This document shows positions 13,834-24,599 of a DNA stretch of 64,000 nucleotides, piece after piece. The DNA is from Gonocerus acuteangulatus (taxonomy: Eukaryota; Arthropoda; Insecta; Hemiptera; Coreidae), in contig OX328128.1 in the NCBI GenBank assembly GCA_946811695.1, positions 81,102,917 through 81,166,916 of the forward strand. The letters are read 5' to 3'. A program made the translations under genes and the position numbers. The notes under the pieces are model-generated. The model saw only the letters and a list, made by a program, of their open reading frames with translations, was not told the origin of the DNA and did no database searches. Each line of letters opens with the position of its first letter. Within the stretch, counting starts at the first letter, position 1.

Positions 13834-14135
13834 AATGTGAACCACCGTTATTTTCGGTCTCTAGGGGTTCTGAAACGCAAAATTTTCTAGTCGGATTGTT
13901 TCATGAGATCAACCTTATAAGCGGGGTTTCTCCCTATGAAGGGAGGGAGGAACCGCGCTAAAACAAACATTTCAAAAAGTTCCTCCTGGTTCAATTTTTG
14001 ATAAAAAAAATCTGAAACAATGAATTTGAAATTATTTCTATTGATGAAAAATTTTTGAAAAATATCTCAGATATGAAGGCACGGACACATATTAAAATTG
14101 GGTAATTTGACGTGAATTGACCCAAAAGGGAGTCG
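12848..14135 (-). repeat. right arm of the 7.1-14.1 kb inverted repeat, split by HelA copy c
   Basis: Segments 12848-12912 and 13962-14135 join into one arm that matches 7115-7345 in reverse complement. The joint falls within an A-run (GCAAAAAA ... AAAACAAACATTT), the site used by HelA copy c. The outer end reads TTGACCC, matching GGGTCA on the left. Confidence 0.6.
12913..13961 (+). mobile_element. HelA copy c (Helitron-like), full length, 1049 bp
   Basis: It starts GTCCGACTCGCAGGAACTGC at 12913 after A6. The subterminal word is slightly decayed (TTAGCGTGTTTCC). A (TA)n tract lies at about 13782-13831, followed by the conserved CAAATGTGAACCACCGTTAT. The terminal hairpin is GCGGGGTTTCTCCCT / GGGAGGGAGGAACCGC and the end CTAA at 13958-13961. 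Removing it restores a continuous arm of the flanking inverted repeat. This is the cleanest single HelA copy in the window. Confidence 0.8.
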
Positions 14136-14139
14136 CAAT

Positions 14140-14765
14140 TTTATAATAATTATATGATTTATGTTATTAATAATAAAACCTTATATATTACCATTTTGAC
14201 ATTTATAATTTGGGATATTTTGGATGGTTGAGTCTTTGTTTAAAACTGTCTATTGCAGACAGAGTTGCCTAACTACAAAGAGACACTTTCCGCTGTTCCA
14301 TCAAGTTGGTGAGTTTGATAGGAGAACTTGGCTGAGACAGTAGAGGTACCAGTTAACTAATTAGATAATACCCTTTTCCAGGTCGACGGTCCTCCATTTG
14401 GACTCCATTTCCAGGCATTTACTCCAGGCGGATCCATCTTACCCATTATTGGTTATAATCCCATTATTGGTTGAGGAACTTAGCTTTGGCAATTACCAAA
14501 CAAACAATTCCGAAGTCTTGTTTCCTTTCTTCCTAATGACAAGATTGATGGATAATTGTTCAATAATTTAAGTTATCTTTGTTTTAATATTTTTCTTTCG
14601 AACTATTCTTAAATTAATAAGAAGTAATGATCGAAATAGGATAGGATGATTGCCATATTGGGTTTCCATGGAGCCCAGTATACCATTAACCTAATACGCA
14701 ATTAGATATATGACCCAAAAGCCTCATTAAAATAGATAATGAGGAAGCCTGGAGGATAGGAAATT

Positions 14766-14827
<62 letters not shown>

Positions 14828-15060
14828 CGTTTTGAAGATGTCAGTCTTATTTTTTCCAAGCCTTATCAGGATTTGAATGTTTAATTTCGAAATCAGTGCT
14901 GATATTGTTAGATAAAAAATAAAATATTATTTTATGTTCAATATTAAAAGTTCGAGATTTATTTACACGCAATTTAATAAACAGGGGAATTAAAAATCTA
15001 AAACCTCGCTAGACATAGTTGTTCTAAATTGTATTAGCTTCCATTAAAAAAAAAAAAAAA
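14140..15060. other. unassigned stretch with a (TA)n tract
   Basis: No gene recognised. A (TA)n tract is at 14769-14823 and an A-run at 15045-15066. Confidence 0.4.
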
Positions 15061-15066
15061 AAAAAA

Positions 15067-15430
15067 TTGAGCCTTCTGCTCAAACTCAGGAACATAAATA
15101 TGTTTTAGGTCCACCCGACAAACCTATGTAATATGCTCTATAATATACAGTCTGCTTTTTCGTACATGGCCACTGCGCATGCGCGAACGCCAGTGCGCAA
15201 GCGCGAACGCCAGTGGACACATTTTTGTGACAAATTCAGTCTTCTTTTTAGTAAATGGCCACGACACTGCTCATGCGCGAACGCCAGTGCACACTTTTTT
15301 GTGGCACATATAATCTTCTTTTTCGTACATGACCACTGCGCATTCACGAACGCCAGCGGACGCTTTTCTGTGACAATGTTTTCCAGTTTAGTCACCGCTA
15401 AAGCATATTTATGCTAAAATCTTTGAATCG
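15067..15430 (-). mobile_element. family K element with internal GCGCATGCGC-rich repeat
   Basis: The minus-strand end reads GAGCAGAAGGCTC, preceded by TTATGTTCCTGA. The other end reads TTAGCATAAATATGCTTTAG. The short inverted pair CATAAATATG..TTTAG / CTAAA.CATATTTATG bounds an interior of two to four tandem units with GCGTTCGCGCATGCGCAGTG and GAAAAAGAAGACTGTATGT. Frames on both strands are open only because of this repeat. Other copies are at 17985-18385, 20625-20895 and 34838-34995. Confidence 0.6.
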
Positions 15431-15477
15431 GTTAAGATTTAGAGGCTGTAGTCTTTTTTTGAAACACAAAATGTCGT

Positions 15478-15696
15478 TTGGCCCCACTGTGCGTTGGCCG
15501 TAAGTGTTAAGGCGTGAGCACTTAACACTTCGTACCAAGGGTCGTGGGTTTGATTCCCACTAGGAGTGGTGGCTTTTCTTTGGAATAAAGGAAAGCCATT
15601 AGCCCTATCCTGGCTAGAAAATGTTGGTGACCTATAGATAACCCGTTCTGATTATAATGGACAGAAATAAAAAAAAAAAAAAAAAAAAAAAAAAAA
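15478..15696 (+). mobile_element. second SINE family, tRNA-like head and poly(A) tail
   Basis: A B-box-like GGTTTGATTCCCAC at about 15546 lies ~50 bases after an A-box-like GTTGGCCGTAAGTGTTAAGG. A body with AAGGAAAGCCATTAGCCC and GACCTATAGATAACCC follows, then a tail of more than 30 A at 15666-15696. It is different from the SINE at 8984. No clear target duplication is seen. Confidence 0.6.
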
Positions 15697-15699
15697 TGT

Positions 15700-16550
15700 G
15701 AATTAAAAACAGAAACACAGTCAGCAAAACGCAGGGCGAACGATTGAAAAAAACAAACTTACAGAACCCTAATGAACAATATTATAGAAGGAAACGTTAT
15801 CCTACAGAAATGGCAAACGTGATCTTGTGGTTTTTATGGGTAAATGGGTCAGGTAATGCAGCGTACAATTCCAAGTTTGTGAGGAATGTGCTAAGTAATG
15901 CATCTCATGCGTGAAGGACATTTATTTACTCATATTTTACCGTAAAATGGGGTTAAATTGGTACTGTATGGCGTAATTGGTATACTACTTATAGTTTTGT
16001 TTGGGACAGAAAAGAAAACTACATAGATATATATTTGTCTGTTCGCACTCATTGGGCAAAATTCGACCCTTTGGTTTCAGTTAATTGAAAATATCCTAGC
16101 AGTAAAGTTGTGTACCAATTTCACCTCATTGTACTAATGTGATCCCATTTTATGGTACTTATTGGCAATCATTTTGGAATAAAGGAGAACGGATCATATT
16201 TATGTTCTTTACAAATGCAGAATAATTTCTTTGTACAAAGCAAATGGCTGACATTCTTGATTATCTGGTATTTGTCATTATTGCGGATTTAATTTCTAAA
16301 TCATAATGTGTACAGTTACACCTCATGAGTACAATAAGCTGGTCGCTCTGAATGTATTGAGACCATACAACTGGTTGAAGTAATCGCTTGTTAAGAATTT
16401 CCCATTGTTGATTGGAGAATGGGTCGGATTGGAAGTGTACAAGTCAATCACCATTAGAGAACCAATCCAACTGAAATTACTTTCTCTGTTTGTCTTTGTT
16501 TACTCTGTAAAAGGCTGGAACTCGCTGTTGATGGCAAGCCTCTACAGCTC
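15700..16550. other. unassigned stretch
   Basis: Moderately AT-rich, possibly single-copy sequence. No ORF with recognisable content. Confidence 0.35.
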
Positions 16551-16554
16551 TAAT

Positions 16555-17640
16555 AGGCTTTAGGTTTTATTTAGGACTCCAGACTGCTAGCTTCCCACAA
16601 ACATATGCTCTAAAGAACTGGAAAGCCTTTAAACATATGCTCAAGAGGTTTAGTAGGCCTAAAACACATTTTCTGCAGCTTTTTTAGAAGAAATAAGCCC
16701 AACAGCTTCAGTATGCTTCAAAATCATTATCTGCAACTTTTATAGGCCTCAAATATATGCTAAACAGTTTTAGTAGACCTCAGACGCAATATATGCTACA
16801 TTTATTGGCCTCAAACATATGCTCAACAGATTCAGTTGGTCTTAAACACCTTATTTGCAGTTTATATAGACCTATAACATATGCCCAATAGCTTCGGTAG
16901 GCCTTGAAACATTATCTGCAACATTTATTGTCCTCAAGCATATTCTAAACAGCTTTAGTTAAATACATTATCTGCGACATTTATCGGCCTCAAACATATG
17001 CCCAAAAGCTTCAGTAGGCTTCAAACTCATTATCTGCAACATTTATTTGCCTCAAACATAGGCTCAACAGCTTTGGTAGCCCTCAAACACATTATCTGCA
17101 ACTTTTATAAGCCTCAAGCATATTCTAAACAGCTTTAGTTAAATAAATTATCTGCGACATTTATCGGCCTCAAACCTATGCCCAAAAGCTTCAGTAGGCT
17201 TCAAGCTCATTATCTGCAACATTTATTGGCCTCAAACATAGGCTCAACAGCTTTGGTAGCCCTCAAACACATTATCTGCAACTTTTATAAGCCTCAAGCA
17301 TATTCGAAGCAGCTTTAGTAAGACACATTATTTCCAACATTTATCGGCCTCAAACGTAGCTTTAGTTGGTCTCAAATATCTTATCTACAACTTTTATAGT
17401 TTGGAAACTCATGCTAAACAGCTATGGTGGACCTCAAATACATTATCTGCAACTTTTATAGGCCTTAAAAATATTCTAAACAGCTTTCGTAGGCCTCAGA
17501 TAACATCACCTACAACTTGCCTCGGGCTCAAACATTTGTTCAACAACAATACTAGGCCTTAAAAAAATTAATCACAACATTAATAGGCCCCAGTAGAGTC
17601 AAACAGTTAAAGCGGGTCTCAAAAACATCCTCCTTAGGCG
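16555..17640. repeat. minisatellite, ~60-bp unit with a 180-bp higher-order repeat
   Basis: The unit is close to GCCTCAAACATATGCTCAAC, AGCTTTAGTAGG and ACATTATCTGCAACTTTTAT, repeated about 17 times. From 16932 the pattern repeats every 180 bases (16932, 17112, 17292), so blocks of three units were duplicated together. The edges are more divergent than the middle. It is non-coding. Confidence 0.8.
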
Positions 17641-17644
17641 TCAC

Positions 17645-17830
17645 GCGTACTAAGACTTATCAATATCAGGATTAGCTTTGTTGGGATACTCTAAGTAAAT
17701 AAATTATTGCTATTTTCAGAAGAATAAAAGTAACTATTTAAATGACGAAGAATGAATATATTTAGAGAGAAAAAAAAACGAGAAGAAATGTCCACAAGCC
17801 TAAACAGCACTGCCTTCGGATACTGGTTGA
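17645..17830. other. short spacer between two minisatellites
   Basis: No feature recognised. The open frame from 17752 to 17958 runs into the next array. Confidence 0.35.
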
Positions 17831-17957
17831 TGTATTTTCAGCCCCTGAAGAGGGATCCATGGACAAATGTGCACCGGATAAAGTGGCTTCCCTACGTGAA
17901 GCCCCTCACCACAGAGCAATTAACAGGTGTGCCCCCGAATATGGGGACCTCCAAATA
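17830..17957 (+). repeat. minisatellite (AAGCCCCTGAACAC family), first part
   Basis: Two units with GCCCCTGAAGAGGGATCCATG and GGTGTGCCCCCGAATATG wording, the same family as 18830-19690. The array is interrupted by family K DNA and about 450 bp of other sequence. Confidence 0.65.
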
Positions 17958-17984
17958 AAGTGTTTTTTTTTTTTTTTTTTTTTA

Positions 17985-18385
17985 CGAACACGGTCCCGAG
18001 GAGAGATTTTTAGCATAAATATGCTTTAGCGGTGACTAAACTGGAAGAAAACCCTTACAAAAAAGTGTCCGCAGGCGTTCGCGCATGCACAGTGGCGTTC
18101 GCCAAGAAGACTGTGTATGTCACAAAAAGTGTCCGCTGGCGTTCGCGCATGCGCAGTGGCTGTCGCGCATGAGCAGTAACCAGCAGAAAAAGATAACCGT
18201 ATGTTATATAGTACATTACATAGGTTTATTGGGTGGACCAAGCGTTACAAAAAAGTGTCACAAGAAGGTGTCCGCTGGCGTTCATGTACGAAAAAGAAGA
18301 CTATATGTTATACAACACTTTACATAAGTTTGTCGTTGGGACCTAAAGCATATTTATGTTCCTGATTTTGAGCAGAAGGCTCTAA
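17985..18385 (+). mobile_element. family K element
   Basis: It begins near TTAGCATAAATATGCTTTAG at about 18011, has three to four tandem GCGTTCGCGCATG...CAGTGGC units, and ends CATATTTATGTTCCTGA, then GAGCAGAAGGCTC. It sits inside the AAGCCCCTGAACAC minisatellite region. Confidence 0.6.
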
Positions 18386-18389
18386 ACGA

Positions 18390-18830
18390 AATAGTTTTTT
18401 TTCTTCTTTATATTGTTCATTATTAATTTAAAAAAAAACAACAAAAAAACATGTTTGCCATGGAAATTATCCAATTCGTATGTGAATTAAAAAAAAAATA
18501 GATCCTTGCACAGCGGATGTGCAGCTCGCTCTTCAGGAAATTTTGATTGCGAGGACAAGATTCAGCACCATGTGTGGAATGTAAGATAAAATGAAAATAC
18601 AGATAGTTTTTAGATTTTTTGGTACAAAGTAAAACTAATGCTAAATTTTGTTTTCCAGTATTTTACAGATTACATTAGTTAAATAAAAATCATATTTCGA
18701 TGACTAGTTTATTAGGAATAACTGATAGTTCACAGTACTGTTATTGTACACACAGTGTGCAGGCCGTCTTATAGCCTCGGAAATAAATTGCACGCAGAGT
18801 GTAAAATCGGCCTCGAATGGGTTAAGTCCA
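18390..18830. other. unassigned stretch
   Basis: AT-rich sequence without recognised features, between a family K element and the minisatellite. Confidence 0.35.
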
Positions 18831-19692
18831 TGGCCACAGAATTAGGAACAGGTGTGTCCCCGACTGATCTATGAAAATATGTGCAACCGAAGCAAGTGGT
18901 CTCCTTATCTAAAGCCCCTGAACACGCAGCCATGAAAAGGTGTGCCCCTTAATACTTTGTCCTCGATAATTTGAGCTCCTGAAAACTGAACCATGAAGAA
19001 GTGTGGCCATTTTCAGCAACCTACGATCTTAAGCCCCTGAAGAAAAATACATGAACAGGTTTAGAGCAGCGTCCATATCTTAGCCCCTGAACATGTTTCC
19101 ATGAATAGAAGTGCAACCGAGTACAATGACCTCCTTATCTAAAGCCCCTGAACACAGATCCATGAAGGGCTGTGGCCATCTTCAGCAAGCTTCGTTTCTT
19201 ACAGATACATGCTTGAAAGTGCCCCTGAATATAGCAGCGTCCGTATATTAAGCCCATGAACACAGAAACATGAACAGGTGTTCTCCCGACTACAACAGCC
19301 TCCTTATCTTAAGCCCCTGAAGAAGGATACTTGATCAGGTGTGCCCCTGAATATAGCAGCGTCCATATCTTAAGCCCATGAACACAGAAACATGATCAGG
19401 TGTGCCCCCGACTGCAACGGACTCCATACCTTAAGCCCCTGAACATGTGCCCATCAGTAGATGTGCAAACGAATAAAATGACCTCCTTATCTAAGCCCCT
19501 GAACACAGATTCATCAAGAAGTGAGTTTGTCTTCAGCGACCTTCTTATCTTCAGCTTCTGAACAAGGATACATGAACAGAAGAGCCCCTGAATCTAGCAG
19601 CACCCGTTTCTTAAGCCCATGAACACAGAAACATGAACAGGTGTGCTCCCGACTGCAACAGCCTCCATATCGTAAGCCCCTGAACACGAGGA
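18830..19692 (+). repeat. minisatellite, ~60-bp AAGCCCCTGAACAC unit, about 14 units
   Basis: The unit TTAAGCCCCTGAACAC, AGAAACATGAACAGGTGTG, CCCCGACTGCAACAGCCTCC recurs about every 60 bases. Two sub-types alternate: one with CTGAATATAGCAGCGTCC and one with GACTGCAACAGCCTCC. That suggests a two-unit higher-order pattern of ~120 bases. It is non-coding. Confidence 0.75.
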
Positions 19693-20620
19693 AATGTTAA
19701 ATTATTCAACGTCTTGCTCTAGAAAACTTCCGTTTCGGGCTATAAACGTAAATCTGCTTCCTCCATTAATATTTACTAAAGAAAAATCCCCACCCTCCAC
19801 CATGTTGTACTTCTTTAGAATTAAAGGGGTGTATTATTTATGTAGTATGCAGGAAATTACTTGCTATTGTTTTCCTTGTCCTGCCACTTGAGATTTTCCA
19901 TAAAAGCAGATAAACGGAACATACCTTCACGACTCATGCTATTCCTATAATCTGCTACTAATATGTAGACGTTGCATATTGCTAGTACACAACTCCTGCG
20001 TCAGGAGTATGTAATATACACAGCTGACTTGTCAAGAACTGTGAAGACCTATAAAGAGAATGTAGCACCTCAGAAAGCCTGGCTATTGTAAGAGATAACG
20101 AGCCCAAATTACCAGACCTTCTTACAGCTGACAGCCCATTCATAAAAACCAGCTATAATTCACAGCTCCTCTTTTCAAGTCTCCGTCTTCTTTTCACTCT
20201 TAAGATATTTAGGACTTTTCACGGCTCTCTGTGTCGGTCTACATTCTTTTAACGCTTACAAAAACCAAAATCATGGAAGTATCAAAGGATTGGAACTTTG
20301 CAGTGTAAAAAATGAGTCCAATATAGCAGCTAATTTTTTAGGAATAAATCTATTGATAACTAAATGCTTCTTATTTTTTTGGATGATACATGCTTTTACG
20401 ATCAGTACATTCTCAATTTTAGAGATAAAATTAATGCTGATTGCTCATTTCAATAATCTCTCGAATATCAGATTTCTAATATATTGCAAGGACGTCTCAA
20501 AGGAAATTCCAACGGGACATATAGGTACTAAATTTCACTTAAGTATGTGCAAGCAAAGGACAGAAGGAAAATTGCAGAAGACAAAAAAACAGTTGTTGAG
20601 TGCACTTCTAATCAAAATCA
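19693..20620. other. unassigned, possibly single-copy stretch
   Basis: No recognisable gene. A 65-codon frame at 19694-19891 and the first part of a 191-codon frame from 20290 have no motif I recognise. The latter continues into the family K repeat, so it is not convincing as a gene. Confidence 0.35.
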
Positions 20621-20624
20621 GTCG

Positions 20625-20895
20625 TGTAACATGCCACGTACGAAAAAGAAGACTGTATGTGACACAAAAAAATGTCCGCTGGCGTTCGCGCATGCGAAGT
20701 GGCGTGGCCATTTACAAAAAAGAAGACTGTGTGTCACAAAAAAGTGCCCGCTGGCGTTCGCGCATGTGCAGTGCTGTTCGCGCATGTACGAAAAAGAAGA
20801 CTGTATGTTATACAGTACATTACATAGGTTTGTCGGGGGGACCTAAAGCATATTTATGTTCCTGAATTTGTGCAGAAGACTCTAAACGATTTTTT
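20625..20895 (+). mobile_element. family K element
   Basis: Three units of GTACGAAAAAGAAGACTGTA with GTCCGCTGGCGTTCGCGCATG, then CATTACATAGGTTTGTCGG, CCTAAAGCATATTTATG and GTGCAGAAGACTC. The end runs into a T homopolymer at 20890. The left end is less clear than in the other copies. Confidence 0.55.
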
Positions 20896-20899
20896 TTTT

Positions 20900-22114
20900 T
20901 TTTTTGTATTTAATGGCATACCTTATTGTGTCATTTGGAAAATTTGTAATGGAAACAGTACGTATTTTCAATGAGGGGTAGATAGATAGCTTTCGAGGTG
21001 ATAAGCAATCAGGGAATAGTTGGGATTCGGCTAGGAAAACATTAATACTATTTTACTAAAAATCTGTATTAATGACGTCAGCAATGAGTCCAATCATTTT
21101 ACGAAAACGACTATACCATTATTATTTTCTGTTTTTGAACACTTTGTGCTAACAAGTAACTGAACCTTAACAGTAAGATCCATCTAATATATCATGTGAA
21201 AACTGTTAAATTTATTCGTTTTAAGCGCAGATTTTAATAAATAGGAATACGTCGAGAACACTTAACATTGGATGTTAATTTATTCAAGGCTGCATTAAAA
21301 ATACATTTGGATATATACATATCTTTCATATTTTCCATTGAGTAAAATATGACTATTTTAAATGGAATAAGTTCTGTTTTCCAGTTTTTCCTAATATACA
21401 ACCCGTTAATATCTCAAAATAATTATTCTATCGAAATTGTAGTGTTCTTATTCGACTCAGGAAACAAAAAAAAACTTCATAAATTTTACCGAATTCAGAA
21501 ATATTCAACTACATACAGGATTTTTGCCACCACTGAGCGAATAATAGAGGAAGAGATAAAATGCTCCAATGATATTTTATTCATATTCCATACAAAGGCC
21601 TGTAATTTACTGAAGAAAGAGTAATTATTCTTTGGCTTCAACTTAATTAAAATAAGCAAGCCCTAATCTCTTAAGCTACTAAATCCTGACAGAAGAATTC
21701 TATGTCATTCCTGAAAGATCATTCAGAAATGTAACCAATGCTAAGACAGGATCCCCAGGAAGGAGGATGGTTTGCTATCCCATTATATAGGATTAGAATT
21801 GCAAACCTTGGAACAATTAGCAAAATTGAAGGTGTCCACCAAGGGCCCTACTTAGGCCCCTTAATGTTTCATCCTGATATTACAAGTCCTCCCTCCTTCT
21901 CTCTCCCCGCACTACTAATTGTAAGTAACAGGCTAAATTGTACGTCATTTACAATAATGATATTCAATTATAGAAAAAAAATATAAAAAAAGCTCATTAT
22001 AAAAATATTAACTGAAAGTATTTTTTCTTATAATGCATAAAATATTATTTATTAATTTATTAATATCTTAAAATAAATTGTCTTTGATCTTTGAACACAA
22101 TACAAATAAAATTA

Positions 22115-22115
<1 letters not shown>
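20900..22115. other. unassigned stretch
   Basis: AT-rich, no family recognised. A 91-codon frame at 21349-21624 has no known motif. A short frame near 21738 lies beside GGTGTCCACCAAGGGCCC but shows no RT motif that I would defend. Confidence 0.3.

Positions 22116-22118
<3 letters not shown>

Positions 22119-22168
<50 letters not shown>
22119..22168. repeat. (TA)n microsatellite
   Basis: About 50 bases of (TA)n directly against a Helitron 3' end. Confidence 0.85.
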
Positions 22169-22169
<1 letters not shown>

Positions 22170-22170
<1 letters not shown>

Positions 22171-23000
22171 TAGCTGACCCGGCGAACTTCGTACCACCTA
22201 ACAGTCAATTCTTTAATTTTTTTTAATACTTATTCTGCTATTTGGGACACCCGGACAGCTAGTAAGATAAAAAAAAAACTTAATAAGTCGACAATTACAT
22301 TATGTCAAAAAATAAAAATTATAAAACACTTAAAATTCTTTTAAGTCACTAAAAAATCACAATCAAAATTACAATATCAGATTTCTTATTATGATACCTA
22401 CATATTATATTTCATTTTATTTTTACTTATTCTAAATTAAGTTTCATTTTTATTGTAGTACTCAATGGTACACGATATTTTTTGTTTCATTACTTGACGC
22501 GTAAAGAAACAGAGCAGATGGTTTTCCAACACGGGAACAGGCAACATACAATTGACTATGCGAGAAACATGGGTTTTCTAGATTAATACCACAGACACTT
22601 AATGACTAGGATTTGTTTATAGTCAAACTGAGTTCATAGGTCCAATAGCAACACACTTGTAGGCACTGTAATGAATTCACAGCAGCTCGATTCAAACTTG
22701 CACCATTATTAGTCGAATGTCGCGCTTCGCGGGTCTGTCTTAACCAAATTCTTTCACGTTCATTGCGATCTTCACGTTCCTGGGCAGTACGATTAGATTG
22801 ATAATTAATTTGATGCGTTGCATTTCGGGTTCTTCTGCCTCAATTTGTCCGCCGCCTTATAGGAGGCATATTTAGTAAGTCACAAACACACAACACTTTA
22901 GTAATTTTATAGAAATTTGTGGCTTTAAGATTTAGTAATATTTTAGATGCGCAGCAAAGAGATGTTTACATTCCAAGTGACATTTTAAAAAACACAATTT
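22170..23000 (-). mobile_element. internally deleted Helitron
   Basis: At the left edge the minus strand ends ACGAAGTTCGCCGGGTCAGC then CTAG, followed by T: a typical animal Helitron 3' terminus with a small GC hairpin and CTRR end. The 3' end abuts the (TA)n tract. Inside lies a minus-strand relic that joins the start of the Helitron protein to helicase motifs (22462-22869). The 5' TC end was not found with confidence, so the right limit is approximate. At 22250-22264 a second, opposite 3'-end-like sequence (CCCGGACAGCTAGT) occurs. Confidence 0.7.
22462..22869 (-). pseudogene. Helitron Rep/helicase relic: N-terminus joined in frame to helicase motifs V-VI
   Basis: Translation on the minus strand from the ATG at 22869 gives MPPIRRRTN, a TGA, then a basic R/E/Q-rich part with QEREDRNERERIW, as at the start of animal Helitron proteins. 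About 75 codons in, the sequence becomes the far C-terminus of the Pif1-type helicase: LTINKS, an in-frame TAG, then CGINLENPCFSHSQLYVACS followed by RVGKPSALFLY and a TGA. In an intact element the HUH rolling-circle nuclease and most of the helicase, well over 1000 residues, lie between. So one large deletion kept the frame, and the only two internal stops are single base changes. The relic cannot supply transposition. Confidence 0.8.
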
Positions 23001-23260
23001 GTTTTTGAGTAATGTTACCATCCTATAAATATTGACATTAATATTTATACGATACTAATATCACTCAATTATTTTGCCTTCCCAGAACCCCTCCACTAAC
23101 ACTTTATGGTATGGTATTAAAGTTCAAATTGACCTTTAAGTATTATTACGAATCTTTTTTATGGCAATATAGAAAAGTGGAGTCTTTTTTACTTCGTTAA
23201 TGCAAATATAAATTAATTTAAATTGCATTATTAACATGTGATTCTAATGTTACCTAGTGA
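23000..23260. other. unassigned spacer, possibly the 5' part of the Helitron
   Basis: No feature recognised between the Helitron relic and HelA copy d. Confidence 0.3.
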
Positions 23261-23261
23261 T

Positions 23262-23789
23262 CCCTTCATAGGGAGGAACCTCGCCTATAAGGTTGACCTC
23301 ATGAAACAATCCGGAAGTGCCGTCTAGAAAACTTTACGTTTCAGCACCCCTAGAGAACGAAAATAACGGTGGCTCAAATTTGTATATATTTTTGTATCAA
23401 ATTTCATCAAAATCGGACCATTATTCAGGCCAAGAAAGGAAGAACAGATAAATATATATATTTGTCTGTTCGGTCTTTCCTGGCCTCAATAATGGTCCGA
23501 TTATGATGAAATTTGTTAGAAAAATCTTTCGTCTATTTTGAAAGGTCAAGTTCGTTATCCGGAACATGGTTTTTGGAGCGGAATTTGCGCAAAAAAAATC
23601 GTTATGCTTACTTCATATGCTTCCCTGGCGGCTTAATACAGCTTTTATTCGAGATGTTCGAGCAGATGTTGACAATTTTCACGAGATATATATAAAAAAA
23701 ATAAGTTTATTTCTATTCTAAGCTTTTCAAATGACACTAGGGATACGAACGGAACCGCGCTAAGATGATGCAGTTCCTGCGAGTCGGAC
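23262..23789 (-). mobile_element. HelA copy d, minus strand, shortened
   Basis: The 5' end (GTCCGACTCGCAGGAACTGC, then TTAGCGCGGTTCC) is at 23789 reading left. The 3' side keeps CAATCCGGAAGTGCC and the inner hairpin arm AGGGAGGAACC but has lost the outer arm. The middle is short, and a stretch near 23400-23510 is palindromic: TTTCATCAAAATCGGACCAT is followed by its inverted copy ATGGTCCGATTATGATGAAA. The (TA)n tract is reduced to a few units. Confidence 0.7.
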
Positions 23790-24006
23790 CTTTTTTTTTA
23801 GATCAAATGTCGACCTGTGTTATCTTTCGTTGATTTATTTGTCTACTGCCTGACATGTTTCGGATTAATTTTCCAGCTCTTAACATGGTCATTTAACAAG
23901 TAATATTGAAAAGGCATAAAGAACTTTGCAAAGCATATCGGCCAATAAACACAATTATTAAGGTCTTTTTTTACAGTAAATTGTTCCATAGCTAAAAGTG
24001 TATATA

Positions 24007-24329
24007 AGTTGGTAACAGCTTATTATGTCTTCAATTGTTTTGTAGTTTATATTACATTTTTGTTGTGGAAACGTTTCGGCTATAAGCAATTTTCAATCCA
24101 ATTGTCTGTGAAATACAATTAATTATACTGGTTAGGATGTTAAATTAAAATATAAACAAATAATAGACATAAATTATTATTTATATTTTAACTTTATATC
24201 CTAACCAGTATAATTAATTGTATTTCACAGACAATTGGATTGAAAATGGCTTATAGCCGTAACGTTTCCACAACAAAAATGTAATATTAACTACAAAACA
24301 ATTGAAGACTTAATAAGCTGTTACCAACT
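24007..24329. mobile_element. 323-bp near-perfect palindrome (foldback element)
   Basis: AGTTGGTAACAGCTTATTA at 24007 is mirrored by TAATAAGCTGTTACCAACT ending at 24329. The arms are about 155 bp each with a few mismatches and a loop of under 10 bases around 24166-24171. It contains AACGTTTC and GAAACGTT near the middle of the arms. No ORF is seen. Confidence 0.8.
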
Positions 24330-24364
24330 ACCTAGAACATCTTAGTTTTCAACTTAGGATCTAC

Positions 24365-24370
<6 letters not shown>

Positions 24371-24419
<49 letters not shown>
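24371..24419. repeat. (TA)n microsatellite
   Basis: About 48 bases of (TA)n. Confidence 0.85.
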
Positions 24420-24420
<1 letters not shown>

Positions 24421-24537
24421 GTACATATATTTTTTCCCTTCCTCTTATCTATTTCTATCGTTCGATAAAGTAGTTCGCTATTCGTTTGCTACTTTATTTT
24501 AAATCTGCCGTCTAGTCATCATTTTTCCTAATAAGAA

Positions 24538-24585
24538 AATCCCCTGAAGAGATGCAAAACAAAGCACGAAACATGTCGTGCAAAA
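24538..24585 (+). ncRNA. hammerhead-like motif (weak)
   Basis: CCCTGAAGAG core at 24543-24552, a TGC/GCA stem with a short loop, CGAAAC core at 24567-24572, then ATGTC. AAATAAAGTAA follows, like the motif at 6994. Stem I pairing is not obvious, so this may be a decayed Penelope-type ribozyme or only a related 3' region. Confidence 0.3.
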
Positions 24586-24599
24586 GATTTAAATAAAGT

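Noticed and set aside
15133..15417. Overlapping frames of 94 and 85 codons on opposite strands
   Set aside because: Both lie in family K tandem units and repeat the same short peptide. The same effect occurs at 18026-18327 and 20547-20865.
16555..19692. CRISPR-like regular repeats
   Set aside because: There are no conserved repeats with unique spacers; whole units repeat head to tail with drift. The genome is eukaryotic.
20290..20865. 191-codon frame as a possible host gene
   Set aside because: The second half is family K repeat. The first half has no recognised motif and an AT-driven hydrophobic composition.
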